This document shows, piece by piece, positions 8,136-14,581 of a stretch of 14,725 nt of DNA; position 1 is the stretch's first letter, and every line of letters begins with the position of its first letter. The notes under the pieces are model-generated. The model saw only the letters and a list, made by a program, of their open reading frames with translations, was not told where the DNA came from and made no database searches. Position numbers and translations under genes: made by a program. Where the stretch lies: contig JAUWZM010000062.1 in the NCBI GenBank assembly GCA_030615365.1, positions 1 through 14,725 of the forward strand, written 5' to 3'. Source of the DNA: Candidatus Aerophobota bacterium. GTDB lineage: Bacteria; Aerophobota; Aerophobia; Aerophobales; B3-G15.

Positions 8136-9314
8136 ATGGAAATGAAACAAGTGAGGGTTTTTAAAATGCCCTCGACGGTCGTGATGGGATGTGGGGCTTC
8201 GGAAGAAATTGGCCGAGAAGTAAGAAAGATAGGTTGCAAGAAGAGCCTCATTGTGAGTGATAAGAATATAGCTCAAACAGAAATTCTGGCAGGTGTAAAA
8301 ACCTCTCTTGGTTCAGAAAAAATCTCTTACACAATATTTGATGGGATTCTTGCTGAGCCCACGATAGACTATGTAGAACAAGGTTTAGAGAGATACAAAG
8401 AAGCAAAATGTGAGTGTATTGTTGCTGTTGGGGGTGGAAGTTCTATTGATACAGCGAAAGCTATTTCTGCCATGACATCCAATAAGGGATCGATTAGAGA
8501 TTATGAAGGATTGGGAAAAATCTCCAATCCTGGAGTTCCTCTCCTAGCTATACCTACCACTGCGGGAACAGGAAGTGAAACTACCATTTTTACCATTATT
8601 ACAGATACGAAAAGAAATGTAAAGATGCTAATCGGAAGCCCTTTTCTCTTGCCCCAAGCTGCTTTAATTGATCCCCTTTTGACAATGTCTCTACCTCAAG
8701 GTTTAACTGCGACAATTGGGATAGATGCTTTGACCCATGCTATTGAAGCGTATGTTTCTGTCAAAGCACAACCTCTTTCTGACATTTTTGCTTTATCTGC
8801 GATAAAACTTTTGGCACGAAATCTAAGACAGGCTTGGGCTAATGGGAAAAATCTGCCAGCCAGGACTTCTACTATGCTTGGAGCTTTCCAAGCCGGCGTC
8901 GCATTTAGCAACTCGTCAGTAGCTCTTGTTCATGGAATGTCCCGCCCTCTTGGAGCCTACTTTCATACCCCCCATGGTTTATCAAATGCTGTTCTTTTAG
9001 CGCCAGTTGTAGAATTCAGCATTTCGGGTAACCCAAAGAAATACGCTGATATAGCTGAAGCAATGGGGGAAAGGATAGAAGAGCTTACACTAAATGAAGC
9101 AGCGTCCAGGGCATCAAGAGCAGTTGGTCAGTTAATTCAGGATATTAAAATTCCAGCTTTCCATACCCTGGGTTTTACAAGAGAAAAATTAAAAAAAGTA
9201 GTTAATCAAATGGCTGAGGATGCAATTGCTAGTGGTAGTCCAGCGAATAACCCCCGGATTGCAACCAGAGATGAAATTGTTGAACTCTACTGGAGAGCCT
9301 TTGAGCGAAGGTAA
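8136..9314 (+). CDS. Iron-containing (group III) alcohol dehydrogenase
   Basis: The protein has 392 residues, normal for the family. It reduces aldehydes or oxidises alcohols with NAD(P)(H) in the cytoplasm. The nucleotide site shows GGGSSIDTAKA (99-109) and the second family signature IPTTAGTGSETT (139-150). The metal ligands are all present: Asp197 and His201 in GIDALTHAIEAY, His266 in LVHGMSRPLGA, and His280 in TPHGLSNA. An AGGGGG ribosome site lies 5 bp before the ATG; a second ATG two codons later would serve equally well. It stands alone on the plus strand with no partner gene, so the physiological substrate cannot be assigned. Butanol, 1,3-propanediol and lactaldehyde enzymes all look like this. 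Confidence 0.95.
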   Translation: MEMKQVRVFKMPSTVVMGCGASEEIGREVRKIGCKKSLIVSDKNIAQTEILAGVKTSLGSEKISYTIFDGILAEPTIDYVEQGLERYKEAKCECIVAVGGGSSIDTAKAISAMTSNKGSIRDYEGLGKISNPGVPLLAIPTTAGTGSETTIFTIITDTKRNVKMLIGSPFLLPQAALIDPLLTMSLPQGLTATIGIDALTHAIEAYVSVKAQPLSDIFALSAIKLLARNLRQAWANGKNLPARTSTMLGAFQAGVAFSNSSVALVHGMSRPLGAYFHTPHGLSNAVLLAPVVEFSISGNPKKYADIAEAMGERIEELTLNEAASRASRAVGQLIQDIKIPAFHTLGFTREKLKKVVNQMAEDAIASGSPANNPRIATRDEIVELYWRAFERR

Positions 9315-9543
9315 TAAAGTTCACGCCTATCAGGCAAGAATTAAACGAAGTATCCAAAGAGTTCGCAGTTCCTCTGAAAATCGCTCCCGCATTAGTACAA
9401 AACCCCGATGTTCTATGATCGTGAAGAATTTCGTCTTACAAGGGTTCTTCATACTATTAGCTAAATGGCATGACTGTTTACTAATAATACAGGAGCACAG
9501 ATGTCATCTATATTGTAAAATCCATTTTATCCGACCGAGTCCC

Positions 9544-9789
9544 CTAAGGTCTGAAACATTTCAATTGTAACGGCAAAAAAATAGAGTAGATAAAGACTAA
9601 GAGCATAATTACCTTTGAGAAAATGAAAATCTTATTCTCCGTCTCAGTAAGAATAGAAGCATGAGCAGAAACTGTTTTTCTAAATACACCTTTACGGAAT
9701 AAAGCCACTAAAGCAAGAGGTAAAAGAATTAAAAGCATGAAAATCCAGGTGTTCCATAAACCTATTTCAAAAGTTGGTATAAGTGGCAT
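9544..9789 (-). pseudogene. Truncated isoprenylcysteine/phospholipid methyltransferase-like membrane protein
   Basis: The 81-residue frame starts MPLIPTFEIGLWNTW with a strong CGGAGG ribosome site and carries two hydrophobic helices (about residues 8-30 and 53-76). This start and the helix pattern recall the N-terminus of the small integral-membrane methyltransferases of the isoprenylcysteine carboxyl methyltransferase type, which are normally about 200 residues. The S-adenosylmethionine-binding C-terminal half is absent here, and neither other minus frame continues it after 9544, so the break looks like a deletion or recombination junction and not a simple frameshift. It lies 20 bp after the acetyltransferase gene. 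Family assignment rests on memory of the N-terminal motif and is moderate; it could also be an intact two-helix membrane protein. Confidence 0.5.
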
Positions 9790-9809
9790 TATTTTCCTCC
9801 GGTAAATGT

Positions 9810-10478
9810 TTAGATCCCTTGTTGAAACCTATTTTCTGAACCGGCGAGGGGTTTTACTACACGTATGCTCCCCTGAAAGCCAAAACGTTGACAGTAATTA
9901 TAGTCGTTCACTATCTTGGCTTCTTGAAAACCCAAACGCTCATAAAATCGGCGTGCTCCTTCATTCTCAATCTCGACATCTAATAATACTCTTTTCAATT
10001 TCTTCGCTCGAGCCTGGCTTTCAGCAAATTCCATTAGTTGATTACCAATCCCTTGTCCTCGCCTTTCAGGTAGTACTGCAAGGAACTCAACATAGTATTC
10101 TTCATTCAGGACAGGCGGCAGTGCCTTTTCAAAGTCATTCATCGCCGCCATCAATGTGGACATCTGCCATGGTCGAGCAACGAAGAACCATATAGGTACG
10201 TACATCCATGAGGCACGCCCGGCGACTCGCCAGCTCTTTCCATCAAGACTGCACAACAGTCCAACAGCATTACCTTCGTCTTCGGCAACAAAAGTATATG
10301 TGTAGCTTGACAGATGGCCGGGCAAGGGAAACATCCTGGCAAGAACCCTAATCGCGTTGCTCTCCGACTTGCCAAAGAAAACAAGCGCATAGTTTGCAGA
10401 AGCGTAATACATTAACCGAGCTGCCACCCATGCATCTTTAGGTCGTGCTGGGCGAATAGTGACTTTCTTGTATTTCAT
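9810..10478 (-). CDS. GNAT family N-acetyltransferase
   Basis: The protein has 222 residues. The acetyl-CoA binding motif A is clear at about 129-170: VEFLAVLPERRGQGIGNQLM, with Arg140 and the Gly141/143/145 loop. It is followed by the motif B region ENEGARRFYERLGF (171-184). The N-terminal 120 residues are longer than in minimal GNATs and carry the acceptor-specific part. The acceptor (amino sugar, antibiotic, protein or small amine) cannot be told. An AGAGGGGATG ribosome site precedes the ATG. The gene lies just beyond the attC-like palindrome at 10621-10707, and acetyltransferases are among the most common integron cassette genes, which suits the context. An overlapping 74-codon frame at 10475-10699 is not coding. 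Confidence 0.9.
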   Translation of the reverse strand: MKYKKVTIRPARPKDAWVAARLMYYASANYALVFFGKSESNAIRVLARMFPLPGHLSSYTYTFVAEDEGNAVGLLCSLDGKSWRVAGRASWMYVPIWFFVARPWQMSTLMAAMNDFEKALPPVLNEEYYVEFLAVLPERRGQGIGNQLMEFAESQARAKKLKRVLLDVEIENEGARRFYERLGFQEAKIVNDYNYCQRFGFQGSIRVVKPLAGSENRFQQGI

Positions 10479-10620
10479 CTTTCATCCCCTCTGAGAATGC
10501 AAGTGAGACAATGAATTGGCCTCTCATTGCCCCTCTGCATTTCAATCTTCCTTTTTATTTTATTCCTCCATTCATAGATGGTTACTCTTATTTTATATTT
10601 TGCCCCGAAGTGAACATTTC

Positions 10621-10707
10621 GATTAACGTTCCTGGTGTATGCGAAGTGCGGCGAAGTCGAGCATTTGGGTGAGCCCATCAGGACGAACCGCAAACACAAT
10701 GTTAGCT
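10621..10707 (-). repeat. Candidate integron attC site (87 bp)
   Basis: Read on the minus strand it begins CAGCTAACA, has a 9-bp arm GTGTTTGCG that pairs with CGCATACAC (one mismatch; plus coordinates 10689-10697 and 10635-10643), an interior GGTTCG and CTCACCCAAATG, and ends AACGTTAATC. The outer boxes AGCTAAC and GTTAATC approximate the attC R'' (RYYYAAC) and R' (GTTRRRY) consensus, each with one mismatch. It sits directly after the stop of the flavin-reductase-like gene, as an attC site should. It shares its interior and stem with the sites at 14047 and 13322. Confidence 0.55.
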
Positions 10708-10715
10708 GAAGTGGA

Positions 10716-11168
10716 CTACGAGCTTTTAAATCTTATAGCATATACTTTCCGTGGAAAATCGCCTTTTGCATACTCGATCTTCCTATCTCCCTTCACAATA
10801 GCTTCATCTGCATACGCCTCTATCACTTCACCTATAAACAGGTTTTTATCTCCTGTTTCTATTTCTTGTTTGACTTTGCATTCCATATGAGCCACACATT
10901 CCTCAATGATTGGAGCTCTTGCTTTGCGTGCCTGTTTTGGTGTTAGACCTGTTTCCCTAAATTTATCTACCTGGTACCCTGAATGAAAGCCGCAATAATA
11001 TATTTTCGGCCTTAGCTCCTCTGGAGGAACATTTGCAATAAACTCTTTGGTAGTTTCAATTAACTTGCGTGAATAAGCCCTTCTTCCTATGACACAGGCT
11101 ATAAGTGGAGGTTCCTTTGATACAGGCATACAAAAACTGACTGCTATAATATTTGATTTCTCTTTCAT
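10716..11168 (-). CDS. Flavin reductase-like FMN-binding split-barrel protein
   Basis: The protein has 150 residues. The sequence from NIIAVSFCMPVSKEPPLIAC through IETTKEFIANVP, the following Tyr-Cys-Gly-rich stretch, ECVAHMECKV, and the late GDKNLFIGEVIEAYAD matches the flavin reductase-like domain (flavoredoxin type). Such proteins bind FMN as homodimers and act in electron transfer or flavin reduction. The usual family length is near 190. The N-terminal strand that normally precedes NIMT is missing, and an in-frame stop lies six codons above the ATG, so the protein is slightly short at the N-terminus or starts at an unrecognised codon. The ribosome site is poor (GGGG close to the ATG). It is a single gene between two candidate recombination sites. 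Confidence 0.8.
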   Translation of the reverse strand: MKEKSNIIAVSFCMPVSKEPPLIACVIGRRAYSRKLIETTKEFIANVPPEELRPKIYYCGFHSGYQVDKFRETGLTPKQARKARAPIIEECVAHMECKVKQEIETGDKNLFIGEVIEAYADEAIVKGDRKIEYAKGDFPRKVYAIRFKSS

Positions 11169-11266
11169 GTCCCCACATGTTATTTAAAAATGTCTCATCG
11201 GCCACATAAACTGCAAATATTCAACATCAATTTTCATCTTGTTTCATCTCGTTTTGTCCATTTTAA

Positions 11267-11332
11267 CTAACTTAAATTAACCGAACTACTTCGTTTATGC
11301 ACGATTGTAAGTGATGTCTCAAATTGTAACTT
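11267..11332 (-). repeat. Repeat B, possible degenerate attC
   Basis: On the minus strand it runs from AAGTTACAATTTG through GTGCATAAACGAAGTAGTTC to GTTAG. Both ends and the middle match repeat A near 12626-12764; the 20-mer ccgaactacttcgtttatgc (11281-11300) occurs exactly again at 12642-12661. It lies 100 bp before the flavin-reductase-like gene and ends in a GTTAG box, so it may be a worn cassette boundary. The rest of the 11169-11612 gap holds one hairpin and no convincing gene. Confidence 0.4.
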
Positions 11333-11466
11333 TTTGCTATTTTCATCTGCTTCCAAAATCCAAAGGACTTTTAATTCGCCCAATATCCCGTCGGCTAACG
11401 TGAATATAAAACAAGATGAGAGGAATATTTAGCCTCCCGATTGCTTTTTAGCTCTTGCTTCACAAA

Positions 11467-11484
11467 GGGCGACTAAAGTCGCCC
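11467..11484. repeat. Perfect GGGCGACT/AGTCGCCC hairpin
   Basis: An 8-bp perfect stem closes on a two-base AA loop, followed on the plus strand by CCTACC. Hairpins of this exact type are frequent intergenic repeats in environmental bacteria (general knowledge). It lies about 130 bp after the epimerase stop and has only a short T run on that side, so a terminator role is possible but weak. Confidence 0.45.
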
Positions 11485-11612
11485 CTACCCACCAAGTGGA
11501 TTGTTTGGAATCTTAGTGGGCTGAATCGGGCTAAAAATACAAGAAGTATGTATATAATATTACCAGCCTTTCTTTTCTTTATTTCTGCCATTTTTTTCAC
11601 CTATTTCTATTT

Positions 11613-12578
11613 TTACTTTTTCAAAAATTCTTTATAGTAGGGGGACTTTCTTAAAAGACAGATACGGATAATAGGTTTAAACATCCTCATAAAGTATCGC
11701 TTAAATCTGACCCTCTCTTTCACTTCATTAAAATAATCATCCAGCGTATGCTTTTGATAGTTCAGTAATTTTTGGCTTTCCTCAGTTGTCATGAATCCAC
11801 AATGGAAGTTGTCTTTACTAAACGCTTCATCAGGCAGAAAATCTTTTCCTAAGCCAAAAATCTCTATCATTCTATCAATATATTGTTTATATATGATCCT
11901 ACATTTCTCGCCACCCGCAATATGCATTATTTTACCCCATATTTTGTCATTCTCTGCAGCATTGGCCAGTGCTAATCCGACGTCTTTTGTATGGCATATC
12001 TCAATGCAAATGTCCAGAGGCATTTTAAACATTAACGGATCCATTTGGAGCTTATTAAGAGAAACAATATATGTTAATCGAAAAATTACCCATTCCAATT
12101 TAGACTGCCTGATCAAGTTCTCGCATTTGAGTTTTTGCCTAGCGTATTCATCGTCAGGATTTGGATTAGGAGGATCGATAGGCTTTATCAATGGGGATTT
12201 GCGTCTATCTCCATAAACAGCTACAGATGAAGTATAGATAAGTTTAGGCTTTTTTGGCTGCCTCTCCATCGCCTTGATGATATTGATGGTTCCTCCCACA
12301 TTAACAGTTTCTGCAATTTTTGGATTTCGATCAGCTAAGGGAGGTATGATAGCCGCTACATGGATAACCACATCTTGTCCTTCAACCGTTTTTTCCACAT
12401 CCTCTTGGTTTCTCAAGTCACCCCAAATAATTTCAACTTTTCCTTTGTATTTCTTTGAAATTTTGATATTTTTCCTAGTTTTGATGTCAAATACCTTAAT
12501 TTTATAGCCTTTTTTAATCAACTCTTCCAAAGTATTGAGACCAACATTTCCAAACACACCGGTAAGTAATACTCTCAT
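11613..12578 (-). CDS. NAD-dependent epimerase/dehydratase (extended SDR) family protein
   Basis: The protein has 321 residues with a Rossmann fold at the N-terminus: TGVFGNVG (6-13, GxxGxxG) binds the dinucleotide, and Asp31 at the end of the second strand favours NAD over NADP. VAAIIPPLAD and YTSSVAVYGD (114-123) follow, with the catalytic pair Tyr145 and Lys149 in EYARQK. This is the layout of sugar-nucleotide epimerases and related extended SDRs; the C-terminal substrate domain is lineage-specific, so the substrate is unknown. The end is basic (RYFMRMFKPIIRICLLRKSP) and might touch a membrane. Its ribosome site is weak (AAGAGA). It is a single gene between candidate recombination sites, with no other sugar genes nearby. 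Confidence 0.87.
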   Translation of the reverse strand: MRVLLTGVFGNVGLNTLEELIKKGYKIKVFDIKTRKNIKISKKYKGKVEIIWGDLRNQEDVEKTVEGQDVVIHVAAIIPPLADRNPKIAETVNVGGTINIIKAMERQPKKPKLIYTSSVAVYGDRRKSPLIKPIDPPNPNPDDEYARQKLKCENLIRQSKLEWVIFRLTYIVSLNKLQMDPLMFKMPLDICIEICHTKDVGLALANAAENDKIWGKIMHIAGGEKCRIIYKQYIDRMIEIFGLGKDFLPDEAFSKDNFHCGFMTTEESQKLLNYQKHTLDDYFNEVKERVRFKRYFMRMFKPIIRICLLRKSPYYKEFLKK

Positions 12579-12625
12579 AAATTTTCTCTTTTCTCAAGAT
12601 GCCTATTTTGAAGAGGCATTATGTC

Positions 12626-12708
12626 GTCTAACATAAAATAACCGAACTACTTCGTTTATGCTCCCAAATTGGCATGTTTTACGAACTACTTCGTTTACCC
12701 CGTTAGAT
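12626..12708 (-). repeat. Candidate integron attC site with perfect core boxes (repeat A)
   Basis: Read on the minus strand this 83-bp stretch starts ATCTAAC (fits RYYYAAC, 12702-12708) and ends GTTAGAC (fits GTTRRRY, 12626-12632); the two pair at six of seven bases. Inside are two copies of the AAACGAAGTAGTTCG motif (12642-12661 and 12682-12697 on plus), each able to fold as CGAA/TTCG. It follows the synthetase-domain gene and precedes the epimerase gene, in the place and direction expected for an attC. Its interior is unlike the other three sites. Confidence 0.45.
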
Positions 12709-12726
12709 GCTTACTATCTAACGGGG
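12698..12726. terminator. Perfect 11-bp hairpin, possible terminator or paired core boxes
   Basis: CCCCGTTAGAT (12698-12708) pairs perfectly with ATCTAACGGGG (12716-12726) around a 7-base loop. It lies 38 bp after the stop of the synthetase-domain gene, so it could end that transcript, though no U run follows on the minus strand. Each arm also contains a GTTAGAT core box, so the hairpin may instead be two recombination boxes back to back. Confidence 0.4.
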
Positions 12727-12763
12727 TTTATGCACAACTTAAGCGAAGCCCCAAATTGTAACT

Positions 12764-13276
12764 TCATCTCTCCAACATCTCCTTTACTATCTCCGGAACC
12801 TTGCTTAGCGCATCATCAATCTTATCCAAGTGAGGAGTTCCTCCCTGGGCAAAATCCCATCTTCCTCCACCACTTCCTCCAGCTAAGAGACAAACCTTCT
12901 TTATTATCTCATTAGCTGGAATTTCTTTCGAGGTAGAGGTGGCCACTAAAAAGGCTTTCCTGGGATTAATGGAGGCAAGAACTACTAAGACATCTTTTAG
13001 TTTATCTCGTATCTTCTCTGCTGCTTCCCGTAACATTTCAGGGGAGATATCCTCCCACTTTCCACTCGCTATCCTGAACTCATTGACAGAAACAGCCCTA
13101 CCTATTAACTCCTCTATTTTTCCCTCCATTACCTGTTTTTGCTGTTTTTCAAATTTCTTCTTTAACTCGGTCAACCCTTCCCGAACCTCCTCTATTCTGG
13201 GCAGAATCTTATCCTCTGAGGTTTTTAATTGAAAGGCTTGTTCAGAGCTCTCTTTTCCATAGCCTGACTTCCACAT
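12764..13276 (-). CDS. Stand-alone C-terminal (C-Ala/DHHA1) domain of alanyl-tRNA synthetase
   Basis: The protein has 170 residues and matches only the end of alanyl-tRNA synthetase. A coiled-coil stretch (about 24-57, EEVREGLTELKKKFEKQQKQ) is followed by the globular domain with VVLASINPRKAFLVATSTS (98-116) and the glycine-rich LAGGSGGGRWDFAQGG (131-146). In the full enzyme this domain helps bind and position tRNA-Ala; the catalytic and editing domains are absent here. The ATG at 13276 has no clear ribosome site, and an in-frame stop lies six codons upstream. It may be an expressed accessory domain or a captured gene fragment. It sits between two candidate attC sites, and a broken second copy lies at 14195-14320. 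Confidence 0.75.
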   Translation of the reverse strand: MWKSGYGKESSEQAFQLKTSEDKILPRIEEVREGLTELKKKFEKQQKQVMEGKIEELIGRAVSVNEFRIASGKWEDISPEMLREAAEKIRDKLKDVLVVLASINPRKAFLVATSTSKEIPANEIIKKVCLLAGGSGGGRWDFAQGGTPHLDKIDDALSKVPEIVKEMLER

Positions 13277-13321
13277 TTTTAGTAAACCAGTTCATTATAA
13301 TTTTCTTATAAAGGTGATATC

Positions 13322-13410
13322 GCCTAACGTTTCCAGCATAAAAGAAATTTTTGCGTAGCGAAAATTTGGGCGAGTGCCGTAAGGCACGAACCTTTTATGC
13401 TGTGTTATCT
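13322..13410 (-). repeat. Candidate integron attC site (89 bp), best of the set
   Basis: Read on the minus strand: CAGATAACA, then CAGCATAAAAG pairing perfectly over 11 bp with CTTTTATGCTG (plus 13392-13402 and 13334-13344), an interior GGTTCG and CTCGCCCAAAT, and the end GAAACGTTAGGC. GTTAGGC (13322-13328) is a textbook attC R' box. The interior can form two further hairpins, GTGCC/GGCAC and AAATTTT/AAAATTT. It begins 18 bp after the hicA stop and ends 46 bp before the next gene, as expected for a cassette end. A plain transposon-like palindrome cannot be excluded. Confidence 0.6.
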
Positions 13411-13427
13411 GCTGTTGCGGGGAGGGC

Positions 13428-13640
13428 TTATAAAAGATTCTTGAATTCTTCAATGGTAAGTCCAGCATCTTTTACAATACCTGCCATTGTAAAGGCATCA
13501 ACAGGATTTACTCTCGGAATAGTGATAATTCTTTCGCCATTTGTCAATGTGATATGCTTACCTTTCCTTGCTATCCAAAAACCTGCTTTTTGAAATGACC
13601 TTACTGCTCGCCGGTGGTTTATCCCTGATAATTTAGGCAT
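13428..13640 (-). CDS. hicA: HicA-type mRNA interferase toxin
   Basis: The protein has 70 residues with the double-stranded-RNA-binding-like HicA fold: an N-terminal helix VRSFQKAGF, the strand with catalytic His29 in RKGKHITLTNG (the usual GSH is GKH here), then RIITIPR and a C-terminal helix GIVKDAGLTIEEF. HicA cuts mRNA and tmRNA in a translation-independent way and is held in check by HicB. Its ATG overlaps the end of hicB by 8 bp, so the two are translated together. Antitoxin first, toxin second is a common order for this family. The stop lies 18 bp before the candidate attC at 13322-13410, making this a likely toxin-antitoxin cassette. Confidence 0.9.
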   Translation of the reverse strand: MPKLSGINHRRAVRSFQKAGFWIARKGKHITLTNGERIITIPRVNPVDAFTMAGIVKDAGLTIEEFKNLL

Positions 13641-13833
13641 AGGTTACTTCTACATAACGAGACTCTTTGCCTTTGCTTAGTCCCTCGACAGTTTCTAAGT
13701 ATGACTGTATGGCATCTTTAATGTTTTCCAATGCTTCTTCTTCTGTTTTCCCTTGAGACCAACAACCAGGCAAACCGGGCACCCAAACAGAATAACCTTC
13801 TTCTGTTTTTTTGAGATTTACTTTGTATCTCAT
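13633..13833 (-). CDS. hicB: HicB-type antitoxin
   Basis: The protein has 66 residues with the partial RNase H fold of HicB: YKVNLKKTEEGYSVWVPGLPGCWSQG with the conserved GLPGCxSQG turn, then TEEEALENIKDAIQSYLE. It neutralises HicA by binding it. It is a short form without the C-terminal ribbon-helix-helix or helix-turn-helix DNA-binding domain, so if the operon represses itself, the complex or another factor must do it. A strong GGAGGT ribosome site precedes the ATG. About 210 bp of leader separate it from the candidate attC at 14047, enough for its own promoter, which is typical of toxin-antitoxin cassettes in promoter-poor arrays. Confidence 0.9.
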   Translation of the reverse strand: MRYKVNLKKTEEGYSVWVPGLPGCWSQGKTEEEALENIKDAIQSYLETVEGLSKGKESRYVEVTYA

Positions 13834-13945
13834 ATAGCACCTCCAAAACTTTTAGGGGTTTTTCTTTTTTTACATCATGGGACTGATTTTGTTTTCTAAT
13901 AAACCTTTAATTAACCTCAAACGCGTTTCCTCTCTTTCCATCATC

Positions 13946-13962
13946 TTGCAATATATATGCAA
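13946..13962. promoter_or_regulatory. Palindrome upstream of hicBA, possible operator
   Basis: TTGCA and TGCAA flank a seven-base ATATATA centre, giving a 17-bp palindrome about 113 bp above the hicB start. Size and place suit a repressor site over an AT-rich promoter, but no clear -35/-10 pair can be fixed. Confidence 0.3.
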
Positions 13963-14046
13963 TATCCTATCATTGGACAGGATGCACCAGTTTCTTACCC
14001 GCTGCCTGAGCAGTTATCGCAAATCTCTTTTCCTCATCCTCGGTAA

Positions 14047-14122
14047 AGTTAATGTTTTGCGTGTTTGCGAGGTGCCATAGGCATTGGGGTAAGCGAAGCG
14101 AACCGCAAACACACTGTTATCT
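14047..14122 (-). repeat. Candidate integron attC site (76 bp)
   Basis: On the minus strand it runs CAGATAACA, GTGTTTGCG pairing perfectly with CGCAAACAC (plus 14104-14112 and 14061-14069), interior GGTTCG and CTTACCCCAATG, and ends AAACATTAACT. The left box is identical to that of the 13322 site and the stem nearly identical to the 10621 site. The R' box (ATTAACT) departs from GTTRRRY at the critical G, so this copy may be inactive or the cut site shifted. It marks the upstream edge of the hicBA cassette. Confidence 0.5.
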
Positions 14123-14194
14123 GCCGTTGCCATATCCCTTTTACATTCTTGAACTAACCACTTCTCGTAACCGACGAAGCCCCAAATTGTAACT

Positions 14195-14320
14195 TCATCT
14201 CTCTAATATCTCCTTTACTATCCCGGGAACCTTGCTGAGTGCATCATCAACCTTTTCTACATGAGAAGTTCCTCCCTGGACAAAATCCCATCTTCCTCCA
14301 GCTAAGGAACTCACCTCTTT
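14195..14320 (-). pseudogene. Decayed second copy of the alanyl-tRNA synthetase C-terminal domain
   Basis: The minus frame from about 14317 to the stop at 14195-14197 reads SSLAGGRWDFVQGG followed by HVEKVDDALSKVPGIVKEIL. It matches the last 40 residues of the 12764-13276 protein with a few substitutions and a four-residue gap in the glycine loop. Homology continues past the stop for about 20 bp (AAGTTACAATTTGGGGCTTC). No start codon or upstream domain remains; the fragment begins abruptly at a half palindrome (14319-14335). Confidence 0.75.
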
Positions 14321-14335
14321 TTTATGCTGTGTTAC
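14319..14335 (-). repeat. Half of an attC-like palindrome
   Basis: ttttatgctgtgtta here is identical to one arm plus the TAACA box of the 13322-13410 site. The other arm and the GTTAGGC end are missing; the synthetase fragment starts right at the arm. This looks like a recombination or deletion scar. Confidence 0.45.
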
Positions 14336-14347
14336 ATAAAATTGCAT

Positions 14348-14581
14348 CTATAGTTTCTTTAAGTATAGAATATACTCATCAACAGTGATTTCTATTTCTC
14401 TCAAAATTTCTCCTATCAAAGGACGTGCCAAAACTCTTCTTCGATGGTGAGGAAGAGTAGTAGTTCTTCCATCAGGATGCCTGTAAAACGCGTGGCTTCC
14501 TTTCTGGCGAATTTTTGCAAATCCCAATGAAAACAGTAGTTTTTCCATTCTTTCAGCATCGATAATTTGAAGTTTGCTCAA
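14348..14581 (-). CDS. hicA: HicA-type mRNA interferase toxin, second module
   Basis: The protein has 77 residues and is a classic HicA: the helix AERMEKLLFSLGFAKIRQKG, catalytic His30 in GSHAFYRHPDGRTTTLPHH, and the helical end RPLIGEILREIEITVDEY. It is predicted to be an RNA-cleaving toxin controlled by the adjacent HicB. The start is a TTG that overlaps the hicB stop (TTGA), with a GAGG site 8 bp before it; the first ATG is 11 codons later and would remove part of helix 1, so TTG is preferred. It differs strongly from the other HicA in the window, so the two modules were acquired separately. Confidence 0.9.
   Translation of the reverse strand: MSKLQIIDAERMEKLLFSLGFAKIRQKGSHAFYRHPDGRTTTLPHHRRRVLARPLIGEILREIEITVDEYILYLKKL

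Noticed and set aside
9316..9414. Protein-like plus frame reading KFTPIRQELNEVSKEF just after the alcohol dehydrogenase
   Set aside because: It has no start codon, no ribosome site and no recognised family; it may be a remnant but cannot be supported.
10475..10699. 74-codon minus frame between GNAT and the flavin-reductase-like gene
   Set aside because: It runs through the attC-like palindrome, overlaps the GNAT start, and has no protein-like features.
11393..11400. Isolated CGTTAGCC box on the minus strand
   Set aside because: It resembles an attC R' box, but no matching R'' box or stem could be found upstream.
11460..11591. 43-codon minus frame MAEIKKRKAGNIIYILLVFL after the epimerase gene
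   Set aside because: It has a possible AGGTG site and one hydrophobic stretch, but its end runs through the GGGCGACT hairpin; too weak to call.
13968..14068. Minus reading FTEDEEKRFAITAQAAGKKL between the 14047 palindrome and hicB
   Set aside because: It looks protein-like, but has no start codon and starts within the palindrome; at best a remnant.
13877..14080. 67-codon plus frame upstream of hicB
   Set aside because: It covers the hicBA leader and part of an attC-like palindrome; composition and lack of ribosome site argue against coding.
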